The translations under genes and the position numbers were made by a program. From positions 186,001 to 250,000 of the forward strand of contig JAVHKY010000047.1 of assembly GCA_035079385.1 (NCBI GenBank): 64,000 nt of DNA. The letters run 5' to 3'. The stretch is from Aspidiotus rigidus. Lineage: Eukaryota; Arthropoda; Insecta; Hemiptera; Diaspididae. Each line of letters starts with the position of its first letter. Within the stretch, counting starts at the first letter, position 1. Below the pieces are notes generated by a model. It did no database searches. It was not told the origin of the DNA and saw nothing but the letters and a program-made list of their open reading frames with translations. Positions 1-10,792 of this stretch are shown here, in pieces.

Positions 1-1130
1 TTCGGGGGAATCTACGAGAATTTTCTCACATCCGCCTGCCTCCGTCAAACCCGGGGCTTTGATCGTTCTCTCACCGCAAGCTCATGACGAAAGACGAGCT
101 TCACCGTATCATCCCCTTCCTCGCGCGAACCTACAAGAATTTTCTCGCATCCGTCTGTCTCTCTCAAACACGGGGCCTCCATCGTTCTCTCACCGCGAGC
201 TCAAGACGAAAGACCAGCCTCACAGCATGGTTTTTTCTTTCGCGCAAACGTACGAGAATTTTCTCGCCTCCGCCCACCTCTATCGAATACGGGCCTCGAT
301 CGTTCTCTCACCGCGAGCTCATGACGAAAGACGAGCTTCACAGTATCGTTCCTTCCTTGCGCGAAAGTACGAGAATTTTCTCGGATCCGGTACCTTATCG
401 AACGTAGGGCCTTGATCGTTCTCTCACGGCAAGCTTAACGAACAACGGTCTCGGGATATCCTTCCCAGCACTGGCTGTGGAAACGAGAATTTTCTGGAAT
501 TCACCGGCCTAGATAAAACGGGGCTGTTACAGTTCTCGCCTGGCGAGGTCACACTGGAACGCGATCTTCGCGGTATGTTTTTCACTGTTGCCTGAAACAA
601 CGAGAATTTTCACGTATTCACCTAATTAGATCAAACACAGGGCTCCAACTGGTCTCTCACCGCGAGCTCATGGCAGACAACAATCTTCCTAGTACCCTTC
701 CCTACTTCGCGAGTCTCCACGGGAAATTTTTCGGCCTTTATTGAACAGAGGGGGTCCTACCCAATCTCTCACCGCAAGCTCATAACAGAAGACAATCTTA
801 AGGAAATCATTCCCTTCAGCGTTTGAAGGCCCGAGAAATTCCGGGTATTCGTCTGCCTCAATCAAATACTGAACTGTAGCTGATATCTCATCACGAGCAA
901 GACCAAATTTGCGGTATCATACCTCCCATTGGCTGAATATCGCAGTTTTTGCACTGCTTCAAACATAAGTGGGACTTTCATCGCGGGCACGCAACAGTAC
1001 CTTCCTTTGCCTGAAACAACGAGAGTTTTCGCACTTTTTCCCACCCGCGACCAATCTTTTGTTTTCGCGAAGCTTGATTTCTATGAGAACCAAATGAAAT
1101 TGAAAAGACTAAGCGATTTTCCTAGTTGGT
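1..1130. repeat. Decaying ~117-bp satellite array
   Basis: About ten head-to-tail copies of a unit of roughly 117 bp. Each carries a near-copy of ACGAGAATTTTCTCG (near 14, 133, 252, 369, 483, 600, 720, 831, 943 and 1019), followed by a TCTCACCGCGAGCTCATGAC block. Spacing is regular (119, 119, 117, 114, 117 bp) in the first five copies and then drifts as the copies diverge to the right. The array begins before the window. Open frames across 59-415 are products of the repeat and are not genes. Confidence 0.85.
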
Positions 1131-1560
1131 AAAATGGTAATCGTTTTTGGGCACTTGCACACATTTTGGTGCTTCGAAAAATTATTCAACAGTCTTTTTT
1201 TACAACTAAGCACACAATTTTACCCTAGAATCAAGAAAAACTTTGAAGATTAGGCAAGTTTTTTCGTTTTGGAGAAATGTTGACCCTTTTTGGTCCCATT
1301 AACCCACTTTGGTGTTTCGCAAGATTTCTTAACAATTTTATTCAGATTCAGGGCTAAATTTTGTCTCAGAAACTTAAAAAACTTCGAAGATTAGGCGATT
1401 TTATCATTTTGGGGAAATTTTGACCCTTTTTGGGCCCATAAACGCATTTTGTTGCTTCGCAGAATTTTTTAACAATTTAATTCAGATTCAGCGCTAAATT
1501 TTACTCCAGGATCGGGGAACACGTTTGCAGATTACGCGATTTTTTCAATAGGAAAATTGT
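1131..1560. repeat. Diverged ~140-bp tandem repeat
   Basis: Three diverged copies of a unit of about 140 bp, marked by a GAAGATTAGGCGATTTT-like block near 1246, 1386 and 1527 and by a TTTGACCCTTTTTGG block. No coding capacity is visible. It abuts the 117-bp satellite, so the left edge of the window looks heterochromatin-like. From 1561 to 1790 I see no recognisable feature. Confidence 0.6.
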
Positions 1561-1790
1561 CTTTCGATAATTCACAACTTTGAGAACCCCTGCTGTGAAA
1601 TTAGGGCACATTTTGTTCCATAACTCGGCTCAGAAAAGTCGTAGAAACTTCGGATGTGGCTCAAATTAAAGATAAAAGTGAGATAAAAAATTCGTATATT
1701 TAAAGTATACGTCTAACGTCTTGCTTTTTCGCGCTACGACAGATTTAGCGCAAACTCCCATTTAACTGGTAACATCTTTCTGCCCCACCC

Positions 1791-2055
1791 TGTATAGCTT
1801 AGAGGTCGAAATTATTCCAAGTCCCCCTCCTATCATATACAGCTCGAGAATGAAAATTTTTCCAAGTCCCTGTCCTATCATACGTAGCTCGAGAGTGGAA
1901 ATTTTTCCCAGTCCGCTTCCTGTCATATATAGCTTAGAGGTCGAAATTATTCCAAGTCCCCCTCCTATCCTATATAGCTTGGAGGTTGAAATTATTCTGT
2001 CCCTCTCCTATCATAAATAGTTGGAGAATCGAAATTTTTTCAAGTCCCCTCTCCG
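1791..2055. repeat. ~61-bp minisatellite of a dispersed family
   Basis: Four to five copies of a unit of about 61 bp built around CCTATCATATATAGCTCGAG and GAAATTTTTCCAAGTCCC. Single copies of the same words, in both orientations, recur near 5330, 36220, 41380, 45940, 46850, 50410, 51300 and 51480, often next to GGGAACCTGTTCTATGGG. This marks an abundant dispersed repeat family of the genome. Confidence 0.75.
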
Positions 2056-2539
2056 TGACGTCTTCAACCTCGAGACGTCATTAACATTGTGATGTCATCA
2101 ACCTTGGACCGCTCGCGCTCGCGGACGAAAATTTCCTGAAAGTACCCCCTAACAAAGGGGATAGCGGGTTCCCCGCTAAAGAAATGTTTATCATTCAGGA
2201 GTGCGGTTCCCTGAAAGTCCCCAAGAGGTTCCGGATTTTCATTTAACCATTCTGATAAACACCCTTTTTGAGTATGAAACGCGCTGTATCATTAAGGTAG
2301 TGAAACGACGACTTCTGTCTCTCCATTACGATTCATAGTCAAAGGACACCCTGTATGTATCGCTTGGCCATGGTTCAAGACAGATTTTAAGCGTTGAGGG
2401 GCCTCGCGGTTTGAGTTCCCACTCTTACCTCCATATTTTTTCTATTTGTTCAGAGTCTATAATTTATACCGTTTATCCTACAACGGTTTCGTGCTCGTCG
2501 GGTCTTCTCAACACTACCATGTGTCAATGGCGTCTCGGC
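2056..2539. other. Non-coding spacer, no gene seen
   Basis: There is no credible open frame. The stretch holds a few TGATGTCA/GACGTC-like words near 2056-2110, resembling the CRE-like minisatellite at 28-31 kb, and a short inverted repeat (TAGCGGGTTCCCCGCTA) near 2162. Nothing else is recognisable. Confidence 0.5.
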
Positions 2540-3780
2540 TTCTAAAGTAGAGTATGGTGCGTTTCATGACCAGAGGCGGAGTACCTGTTATTACTGTTAG
2601 TAGCAGGTGCGAGACTTTTTTGTAGCTCCGCGCTATGTAGACGCACCCTTATGCGTAGTACGACGTTCAAAGATGGACTTTGCCGCAATTTCGTCGTCCA
2701 GAGTGATCTTATTCTTGCCCTGGGTATTAATTTCGAGTTTTCCTCTTTCAAATTTTCATCACTGTTGGTTGAATCGGAGGCTTCTGAGGTCAATCATGTC
2801 ACCCAGGTACTTCATGTATGCCTAGCATTCAACTATTAAGTTGTTTGATCATCCATTTTGAATGTCATATCCTGCATCACTGGCAATATTCTACTTATCA
2901 ATATAATATGATCACGGTCTTATACATATTGAGAAGGTGAGGCTTATTTCGTCAACTGATTCTTTTAGGATGGTTACAGTATGTAACATTCTCTCGTTAC
3001 CAATTTGGAGTATGATCAGGAGGTCGTCGCGTCGGCAAAGGCGGCTTGAACGACCTTGGAATTTTGTTATTTACACAGTACACTCGTACGCCCTTGTGGA
3101 CATCCACTTGTTATATCCCTTCCTCGTACTTGATATTGCACTAAGAGGATTGTTAAGTAGTTCATCAAGTTATTGGTAATCTATAGGGTGGGCAATGTCA
3201 AGTGATGCTGCCCTATTTCTTAACTTTTTTCCTGTAGTTCACCAGTATGTATATTGAACACAGTTTTCAGTACTGCGGCCTCCTGTGAAGCTGAATTGTT
3301 CCTCGCGTATGTAATTTATGATGCTTAGGTGTGCTTCCAATTCCGCTGCTATCGCTGCGCTGCTTCGATGAGCTTCCCGATGCAGGGGAGCATTGTGAGC
3401 GACCTATAACTTCCGGTCAGATGTTTGGAATTTTGTTTTCCGTCTTTTAACAGTAGGACAACCTTGAGGAGGGAATGTCTTGTTCTTGAGTGCATCATTC
3501 ACAATGTATGTAAGGATATGTGGGTGTCTGGCGTGCAATTTCTTTTGGTGAACTCAGGTTGTGGCCCTGGTGCTGTACTGTCTCTTCTTTACCGTGGAAG
3601 ATTCGTGATGTCTTCTTTTGTGTACACATTATTATTGCCTCCGTCTTCCTTAGGTACAGGGTTGAGGTTTTATATGTCATGCCGCATTGGGAATTCGTCT
3701 TCCAGGAGCGGTTGCAGCGCTGCTCTAGGTTATGCTGTTGATATTTGTGAGGGTCTCTCGGATTGCCGTTTCGCCTCTAG
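2540..3780 (-). pseudogene. Degenerate non-LTR retrotransposon reverse transcriptase
   Basis: The minus strand, read across several frames, gives reverse-transcriptase blocks in the right order. A QF(S/G)FTGGRSTENCVQ-like segment lies near 3280-3310, a DITSGCPQG segment near 3110, an AFADDLLIIL-like segment (the A/F-x-D-D catalytic box) near 3030, and KYLGDMID near 2810. Stops and frameshifts interrupt every frame, so the element is dead. The motif set is that of LINE-type reverse transcriptases of the Jockey/R1 group; the clade cannot be set by eye. A further open minus-strand frame at 3495-3680 may be upstream RT or endonuclease sequence. Confidence 0.7.
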
Positions 3781-3782
3781 TA

Positions 3783-4157
3783 TAGACCGATTCCCTGTGA
3801 TGTCAACATCTTTGATTTCGATTGAATGCTTGTTCTCTGCCGCTGTTTTTGGGGCAGCCATTTTAGAATTCCATAAGAATACACAGGGAACGTTTCAATC
3901 ATTCACTAGTATCCAAAAAGAAGAAGTACGTTAGCAATCGAAGCTACATATTTAGATTCCACAGAACTTCTAGATACTATATAGAGATCTCTAATACATA
4001 AGGAACATCTTGTTTTTGAATATCTGTATACGATCGAATCGTTCCCTGTGTATTCTTATGAAGCCCAATAATCGTAATATCGATAACAAGTATGGGTACT
4101 TTTACTCACTATCGCTCGTTGTTGACAACACTGTGACGTCACCGGGGAATCGGTCTA
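3783..4157. mobile_element. TA-flanked foldback MITE, family 1, copy 1
   Basis: The termini read TAGACCGATTCCC... and ...GGGAATCGGTCTA, with TGATGTCA/TGACGTCA just inside each end. The inner arms are also complementary (for example CAGGGAACGTTTCAATC against GAATCGTTCCCTG), so the element folds back on itself. The same family occurs at 38694-39078 and 44497-44904. It has no coding capacity. The TA flanks suggest mobilisation by a Tc1/mariner-class transposase, which is an inference. Confidence 0.8.
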
Positions 4158-4308
4158 TTGACCAGTGGTTTATGAGGCGTGTTCCAAGCCTTACTACTCG
4201 TAATAAATTGGGCTATGCACTTTGATACCAGAAAATTGATGAAATATAACTCTGTCTGATGTGAGAGATTTCCATTAGTATGAAATGATCGACCCGCGGC
4301 CGTTTTGA

Positions 4309-5588
4309 CATGTTCCATGTCTTTTCTCTCGCCAGACCCCGATTTTGAAACTCGCGAGTACACCCCCCCTCCCCCCTGTCAAGAGAAATCTCTACCCCGT
4401 GGGTGATTCAGAAATTCGCGAGTACACCCCGCGTAATAATAATAATAATCAATAATAAATAAATAAAAAATTAAATAATTAAATAAATAGATAAATAAAT
4501 AAATAATTAAATAAATAAATAAATAATATAATTAATAATTAGAAAATCTCTACCCCGTGGGTGATTCAGAAATTCACGAGTACACCCCGCGTAATAATAA
4601 TAATCAATAATAAATAAATAAATGAATAAAAAATTAAATAATTAAATAAATAAATAATATAATTAATAATTAGAAAATCTCTACCCCGTGGGTGATTCAG
4701 AAATTCACGAGTACACCCGCGTAATAATAATAAATAAATAATTAATTAATTAATAAAAAATTAAAAAATTAAATAATTAAATAATTAAATAATTAAATAA
4801 TTAAATGAATAAATAATTAAATAATTAAATAAATAAATAATTAAATAATTAAATAATTAATATAATTAATAATTAGTAAATCTCTACCCCTTGGGTGATT
4901 CAGAAATTCGCGAGTACACCCCGCGTAATAATAATAAATAATTAATTAATTAATTAATTAATTAATAATTAAATAATTAAATAATTAAATAAATAAATAA
5001 ATAAATAAATATTTAAATAATTAATATAATTAAATAATTAAATAAATGTGATGCGCTCTGCGATATTGGGTATTAAGTCGGAAAAGTGAGTCGACTTGGA
5101 AATGGTCTTAAAATGTTTTTCTGACTCAGAGGAACATTTTAAGACCATTTCCAAGTCGACTCACTTTTCCGACTTAATACCCAATATCGCAGAGCGCATC
5201 ACAAATAGAAAATTAAATAATTAAATAATTAATATAATTAAATAATCAAATAAATAAATAAATAATTGAATAATTAAATAATTAAATAATTAATATAATT
5301 GATGATTAGAAAATTTTCTAAGTCCCTCTTCCTATCATATATGGCTGGATAGTCGAAATTTTTCCAAGTCCCCTAGACTTGAATTGTCTCATACCATTCC
5401 AATACAACAGCGAGATCGCTCGTTCGCCCCACGAAAGTTGATACCTCAAAATATAGAACACCCACAATTACCTCAAAATATTTCTCATACAAGACTTATA
5501 CGACGCCAAGATAGGTAAAGGGGTAAACGAATAATATCTCACGAACGCTTGACCTAGTAGAAGAATTAGTAATAAATAAATAAATGAA

Positions 5589-5624
<36 letters not shown>

Positions 5625-6392
5625 ATTAAATAATTAAATAATTAAATAATTGAATAATTAAATAATTAAAAATTAAATAATTAAATAATTGAATAATTGA
5701 ATAATTAAATAATTAAATAAATAAAGGCTGAATAGTCGAAATTTTTCCAAGTCCCCTAGACTTGAATTGTCTCATACCATTCCAATACAACAGCGAGACA
5801 GGGGGCGAACGAGCGGAGCGAGTTCGCGCTACCTCATATTTCTCAAAAAAGACTTGAATTTTCTCATACCATTCCAATACAACAGCGAGATCGCTCGTTC
5901 GCCCCAGCGAAAGTTTATACCTCAAAATATAGAACACCCACAATTACCTCAAAATATTTCTCATACAAGACTTATACGACGCCAAGATAGGTAAAGGGGT
6001 AAACGAATAATATCTCACGAACGCTTGACCTAGTAGAAGAATTAATAATAAATAAATAAATGAATAAATAAATAAATAATATTAAATAATTAAATATTTA
6101 AATAATTGAATAATTGAATAATTAAACAATTAAATAAATAAAGGCTGGATAGTCGAAATTTTTCCTAGTCCCCTACACTTGAATTGTCACATACCATTCC
6201 AATACAACAGCGAGACAGGGGGCGAACGAGCGGAGCGAGTTCGCGCTACCTCATATTTTTCATAGATGACTTATACGACGCCAAGATAGGTAAAGGGGTA
6301 AACGAATAATATCTCACGAACACTTGACCTAGTAGAAGCCTAGACTGAAATATTTCATGATGACTGATAAAATATAAAAGACATGGAACATG
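4309..6392. mobile_element. Composite inverted-repeat element, copy A
   Basis: It is bounded by the inverted 17-mer CATGTTCCATGTCTTTT (4309-4325) and AAAAGACATGGAACATG (6376-6392). Inside are four copies of a block containing CCCCGTGGGTGATTCAG and TTCGCGAGTACACCCC, alternating with long AATA/AATTA-type microsatellites. These are followed by repeated GGCTGGATAGTCGAAATTTT and CCAATACAACAGCGAGA blocks. An inverted, longer copy lies at 47508-50819. Homology between the copies extends slightly outside the 17-mers (GGCTATGCCAG beside one end, TTTTGACATG at the other), so the true ends may be a little further out. No transposase is visible. Confidence 0.7.
5047..5203. repeat. Perfect 71-bp-arm palindrome with 15-nt loop
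   Basis: Positions 5047-5117 are exactly reverse-complementary to 5133-5203, with a 15-nt spacer at 5118-5132. I compared the arms base by base and found no mismatch. The arms are complex sequence (TGTGATGCGCTCTGCGATAT...) and stand out from the surrounding AT microsatellite. It could be a young palindromic MITE or a source of double-stranded RNA. It lies inside the composite element at 4309-6392. Confidence 0.9.
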
Positions 6393-7204
6393 ATTTTCAT
6401 TTATTTGGCTATGCCAGAAAATTTAATAATACTACAATAAGACCAAGTTACAAATTCTTTTTTCTTTATTATTTGAATGAATATTGAAGACGTGTTTCTT
6501 ACAAGAAAATTGTTAGATTTTTACTAATGCAGGCTTTTGCCCATGTTATACTAAATTTCAATTCGAGCTCTTAGACCATATAAAGGGTGTAGACCGAGCA
6601 TCTGTCACATAAGTCTAAATGGCCCGGCGATGCGAAGATGAGGATTGCTGTCCTTAGTAACAGTTTTTATGGGCAATGCGAGTGAACGCGCGGAGGAGTG
6701 AAGCGTTAGATGTCTCGCGGCGTCTCCTCTCCAAGTCGCTGTCCATCAATTGGTCCAATAATCTTTATTTTTCATCATGTCTCCACATGAATATTCTGTG
6801 ACTATACTCGGTCTACCTGTTTGACATACTGCTTTCTATATGCTTATTAGACCCGTCTTGCGTCGCATCAAGTTTCCCGCAAGTAGAACTTTCGTTTTAC
6901 AGAAAAAATTACACACTTGACAAAAAAAATCTGTAATGTAATTTTCGGTAATGTTTTCTCGTGCTCTAATTTTTAAAAAAATTCTTTTGCCGAATTCAAA
7001 ATCGACCAGGTGTGTAAAACAGAACATCGCATTGGCGTTTTCATTATCTACCTGCGTCGAGAGTGATGTTATACCAGCACCGGATTTGTTAAAGCTTTCA
7101 TTATGTTGTTGAAAACCGCCGAACTCGGGCTTTCTGCATTGTTTTTTTGTACTGGACTAATTATTCGAACAAAATGATTTACCACTCGAGTATTTTCTTT
7201 CCAG
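6393..7204 (+). other. Presumed STAT intron, no exon recognised
   Basis: This AT-rich stretch lies between the composite repeat and the first recognisable STAT exon. It ends in a polypyrimidine tract and splice acceptor (TATTTTCTTTCCAG) at 7204. I found no segment resembling the STAT N-terminal domain here, so the missing 5' exons are probably upstream of the window. Confidence 0.5.
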
Positions 7205-10200
7205 GAACAATTCCAGCTTTATAATAATCCACAAATGAATCCCAACAAGAATTTAGGCCTATTATACCCGGGTGGCAGCTCGGAAGAAACTTCTCCTGTC
7301 CTTGTCCGAATAAGTGGTGTCATGGCGCAAACGCAAAAAGTAGAAGAGGTGGTTCGCGAATATAAAGCTCTGACCGAACAATTCAAGGTGAAATTAAACC
7401 ACTACAAGTCTCTTGGAGGTAGGACCGATCTCATAACAGTATACTCACTAATTTTACTGTGGAACACCTTTCTATGACGAAGTCTTGAAATGTTTCAGAG
7501 CGTTACAATTCGAATCGTTTGAATGGAAGTCGTTCAAATACGACTCCGAATCATTTTCAGATGGTCAATAATGCGGCCACTGGTCCTATGGAGGGCCAAC
7601 TGTATCCTCCAAATAATGAGCAGCAGCTAACTGTTCAAAATGAATTAGAAGAATCGGTACGTTGGAATGGTAGCTGTATTTTTGTTTTTTTTTTCTCTAA
7701 ATGAAAACAATTTTATCGATTGGTTTCTCCTTGCTTTTCATTAGTATCATTTGATGAATGAAATACAAAGGATATTAATCGAGCATTTGAGAGCAGTCTA
7801 CAACTCAATAAATTCAGTTCTAGTGAGCTATGTTGATAAAGAACTCATAGGGTGGAAACGAAAGCAGCAGTTGGCTGGTAACGGTTGTGAGCTTGATTAC
7901 AGCTTTCTGGATACATTGCAATCATGGTTTGTAGAAAAATGATTTCATCGATGTATCGTTATAAGGTGTATTAACGCGAAGCTTCGGTCACAGGTACGAG
8001 CCGATATCAGGTGCTCTTTGGAGGAACTTGGCTTCGACGAAGGAAGCCAAAATTATTACAACAGGACAGGGAATTCCACCCCAGGAAATACAGATTGTGG
8101 TAACCACTCTATTCGATTTAAGTGAGAAGTTCACGAAAACTTTGACCGACTTGCTACTCAAGTAAATTCTTGTTATATGTGATTATATTTCACTGTACTC
8201 GGTGATCAAGAATCTTATATTTTGTTTCTTGTCGACAGTACTTTCATTATCGAAAGACAACCTCCGCAAGTTATGAAGACCAACACCAGATTTACAGCTA
8301 AAGTTCGATTTTTAGTTGGTTCGCACCTGAATATGCACCTAAATCCACCTGCAGTAAGGAAAATTGTTGAGAAAAATGGAAACATATTGGACTATTTGTG
8401 GAGAATACCTAATCAATTGTTGTAACCCTATTCAGGTTAGGTGTACTATCATCAGCGAAGCTCAAGCAAATGTTCTTCTTGTGGAACAGCAAGTGCCCGC
8501 CGAGGGCTCTGGAGAAATTCTGAATTGCTCTGGAACTATGGAGTACGATTCTACTACTAAACAACTTTCCATGACCTTTAGAAATATGCAGTTGAAGAAA
8601 ATCAAACGTGCCGAAAAGAAAGGTTCCGAATCTGTCGTCGATGAAAAGTTCGCTTTGTTTTTTAATGTGAAATTCAACGTTGGCAATGAAGGAAATGGCG
8701 GATCGAGCTCCGTAATACAAGTGCTGACTCGATTTCTATAATTTTTACGCTCGATACCGATGTCACCTTTAACGCCCTCTATTGTGATTAGGTCTGGACC
8801 ATGTCGTTACCAGTTACTGTGATTGTACACGGTAATCAAGAGCCGCATGCTTGGGCTACCATAACATGGGACAATGCATTTGCTGAACCCGGGCGGCGAC
8901 CATTCGTAGTACCGGAGCGGGTTCCATGGGGCAAAGTTTCAATGGCGTTGAATGCAAAGTTCCATGCGGCCACTGGGAAGGAATTATCGCCGGCAAATTT
9001 GAAATTCCTAGCTGAAAAGTTATTCCGGTAGGTTTCGTGGCATAGTTAAAGTTCGGGAGCGTATCTTCCACAGTTCACGATGACGTCGTTCTTTATTCCA
9101 GGGGCGCAACTTCGAACGGTGATGATTTCGATACCACGCAAGTATCATTCTCGCTTTTCAGCAAAGAGACGTTGGCTGAACGTGGTTTTACTTTTTGGGA
9201 TTGGTTTTTCGCCGTTACAAAATTGACCAAAGAGCATTTAAAACCGTTATGGATGGACGGGTACGTAAGAAGTTTTTTACGCAGGTATTTAAGATGACTC
9301 AGGGTACAATTGAAAGTTTTGAAAGAGTGTAGTGAATTATATAATACTAATCTTTTGGGTAGATATACCTAATCGTTGTAGTATTTCCGGGCCAAGTAAA
9401 GTTCGAGAATAGATCGAGGTTGTAAAATGTTCAGGAAGCCCTAATGTCCATTGTGGTTGAATGAGACGATATCACCGTCGTTCATTGAAATTTTTTGTAA
9501 ATCGAATGCGTAATTGATGAAAATTCTCGAAAACTGAAATAACATTATTAATATCTATAATAATGTACGATTCCCGCTCCTTTTTTCAACAATTTTCGAC
9601 CTTTCGCGTCGAGAACATTTTCAAAATTGATTATAAACGTATATTGATTGAAACTATCGATGTTCATATTTCGTAGAATTATCCACGGATTCTTCAAGAA
9701 AAAGGAAACCGAAACGATTTTGAGCGCGTGCCCCATAGGCACATTTTTGTTGAGGTTTTCCGATTCCGAACTTGGTGGAATTACTATCGCTTCGGTCAGC
9801 CCAGGAAGTAAGACACAAAATAAAATTTTGATAATATTTGAACGTTTCTATGATCGAATGGTCGTGATTTTTTGCAGTATTACCCGATGAACCGAGACGG
9901 GTGCTTATGTTGCATCCATTCACCGCAAAAGATTTTTCGATCCGTAGCTTACCGGATCGTATTTTCGATCTACCTCATTTAATCACGCTATTTCCAGATA
10001 GACCGAAAGAGCAGGCTTTTGGTCGTCATTACAATCCAGTCCCACGTAAGTTTTATAGAATGTATTCCCACGAACAGATTTTTCATTCATCGTTGTGATG
10101 GAGGTGTATTTTGTCCGGAGAGACATTATTGAAATTCTTTTTTTCCTTTCAGTTCCTGTGCACACTTCGCCAAGCACTTACATTAAACCATACTTAATGA

Positions 10201-10792
10201 CTACAATTCCTGGAGAAATTTTTACTTCTCCTCCGGGAATAACAGCTTGGTCAGCGAAAAAAGATGATGGTGGAAGAAGGAGGAATGGTTACAACAGTAA
10301 TCCTAATACACCAAATGTGTTATCGGAGTCACCAGATACGCCCTCAGCAATGAGTGAACCGATTGCTGGCGCAGGGTACGTATTCCAACTTCATTTTTCG
10401 GGAGCATGAAATATAGTCAAACTCGTTATGTAGAATTATGGTTCCTAATTATGAGGGAAAACTGATGTGTTTTTGTACACAAATAATTAATCTGCACGAC
10501 GAACAGAACAAAAAATGTCCGTGAGCACCGAAAGCTTTCGTTGCGATGCCATCTTTGGTTCTGGATGACAGTAGAGTCGTATATTAAGGGGAAAAAAACT
10601 TTGATCCATAGTCAGGATTTCGTTTTTCTAGCTGGGGTATCACGTTCATTACTTAATAAGTTCTTCATTTTCAGATGGCCTACTGATTCATTCACAGCTA
10701 TGGAGTACGATCCTTTGACAGATTTCACTGATTTTAGCTCTCTAGACGACGCGCCTTTACCTAATGTTCAGCCAAGAAGTCATAATTATTAA
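7205..10792 (+). CDS. STAT: STAT-family transcription factor, 5' exons missing
   Basis: This is a signal transducer and activator of transcription: cytokine-receptor/JAK signalling phosphorylates it, and it then dimerises and binds DNA in the nucleus. Twelve exons join in phase: 7205-7418, 7499-7656, 7745-7926, 7994-8161, 8239-8353, 8436-8720, 8792-9027, 9102-9260, 9677-9807, 9878-10045, 10153-10375, 10675-10792 (TAA), about 718 codons. Visible parts are a helical coiled-coil region, a DNA-binding domain starting with [17 protein letters not shown] and including TIISEAQAN, a linker with [18 protein letters not shown], and an SH2 domain with [18 protein letters not shown], whose Arg binds phosphotyrosine. 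The probable activating tyrosine is in [13 protein letters not shown]. The roughly 130-residue N-terminal domain is absent, and the first exon opens at an acceptor, not an ATG. Introns are mostly short. Confidence 0.93.

Noticed and set aside
59..415. 118-codon and 107-codon overlapping open frames
   Set aside because: Both are carried by the 117-bp satellite, whose period is a multiple of three or nearly so, which keeps frames open.
4380..5040. Regularly spaced repeats that could suggest a CRISPR array
   Set aside because: This is eukaryotic DNA, the spacers are AT microsatellites of very different length, and no cas genes are present.
8409..8720. Minus-strand open frames opposite a STAT exon
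   Set aside because: They are shadows of the 285-bp STAT exon, which has clear family motifs on the plus strand.
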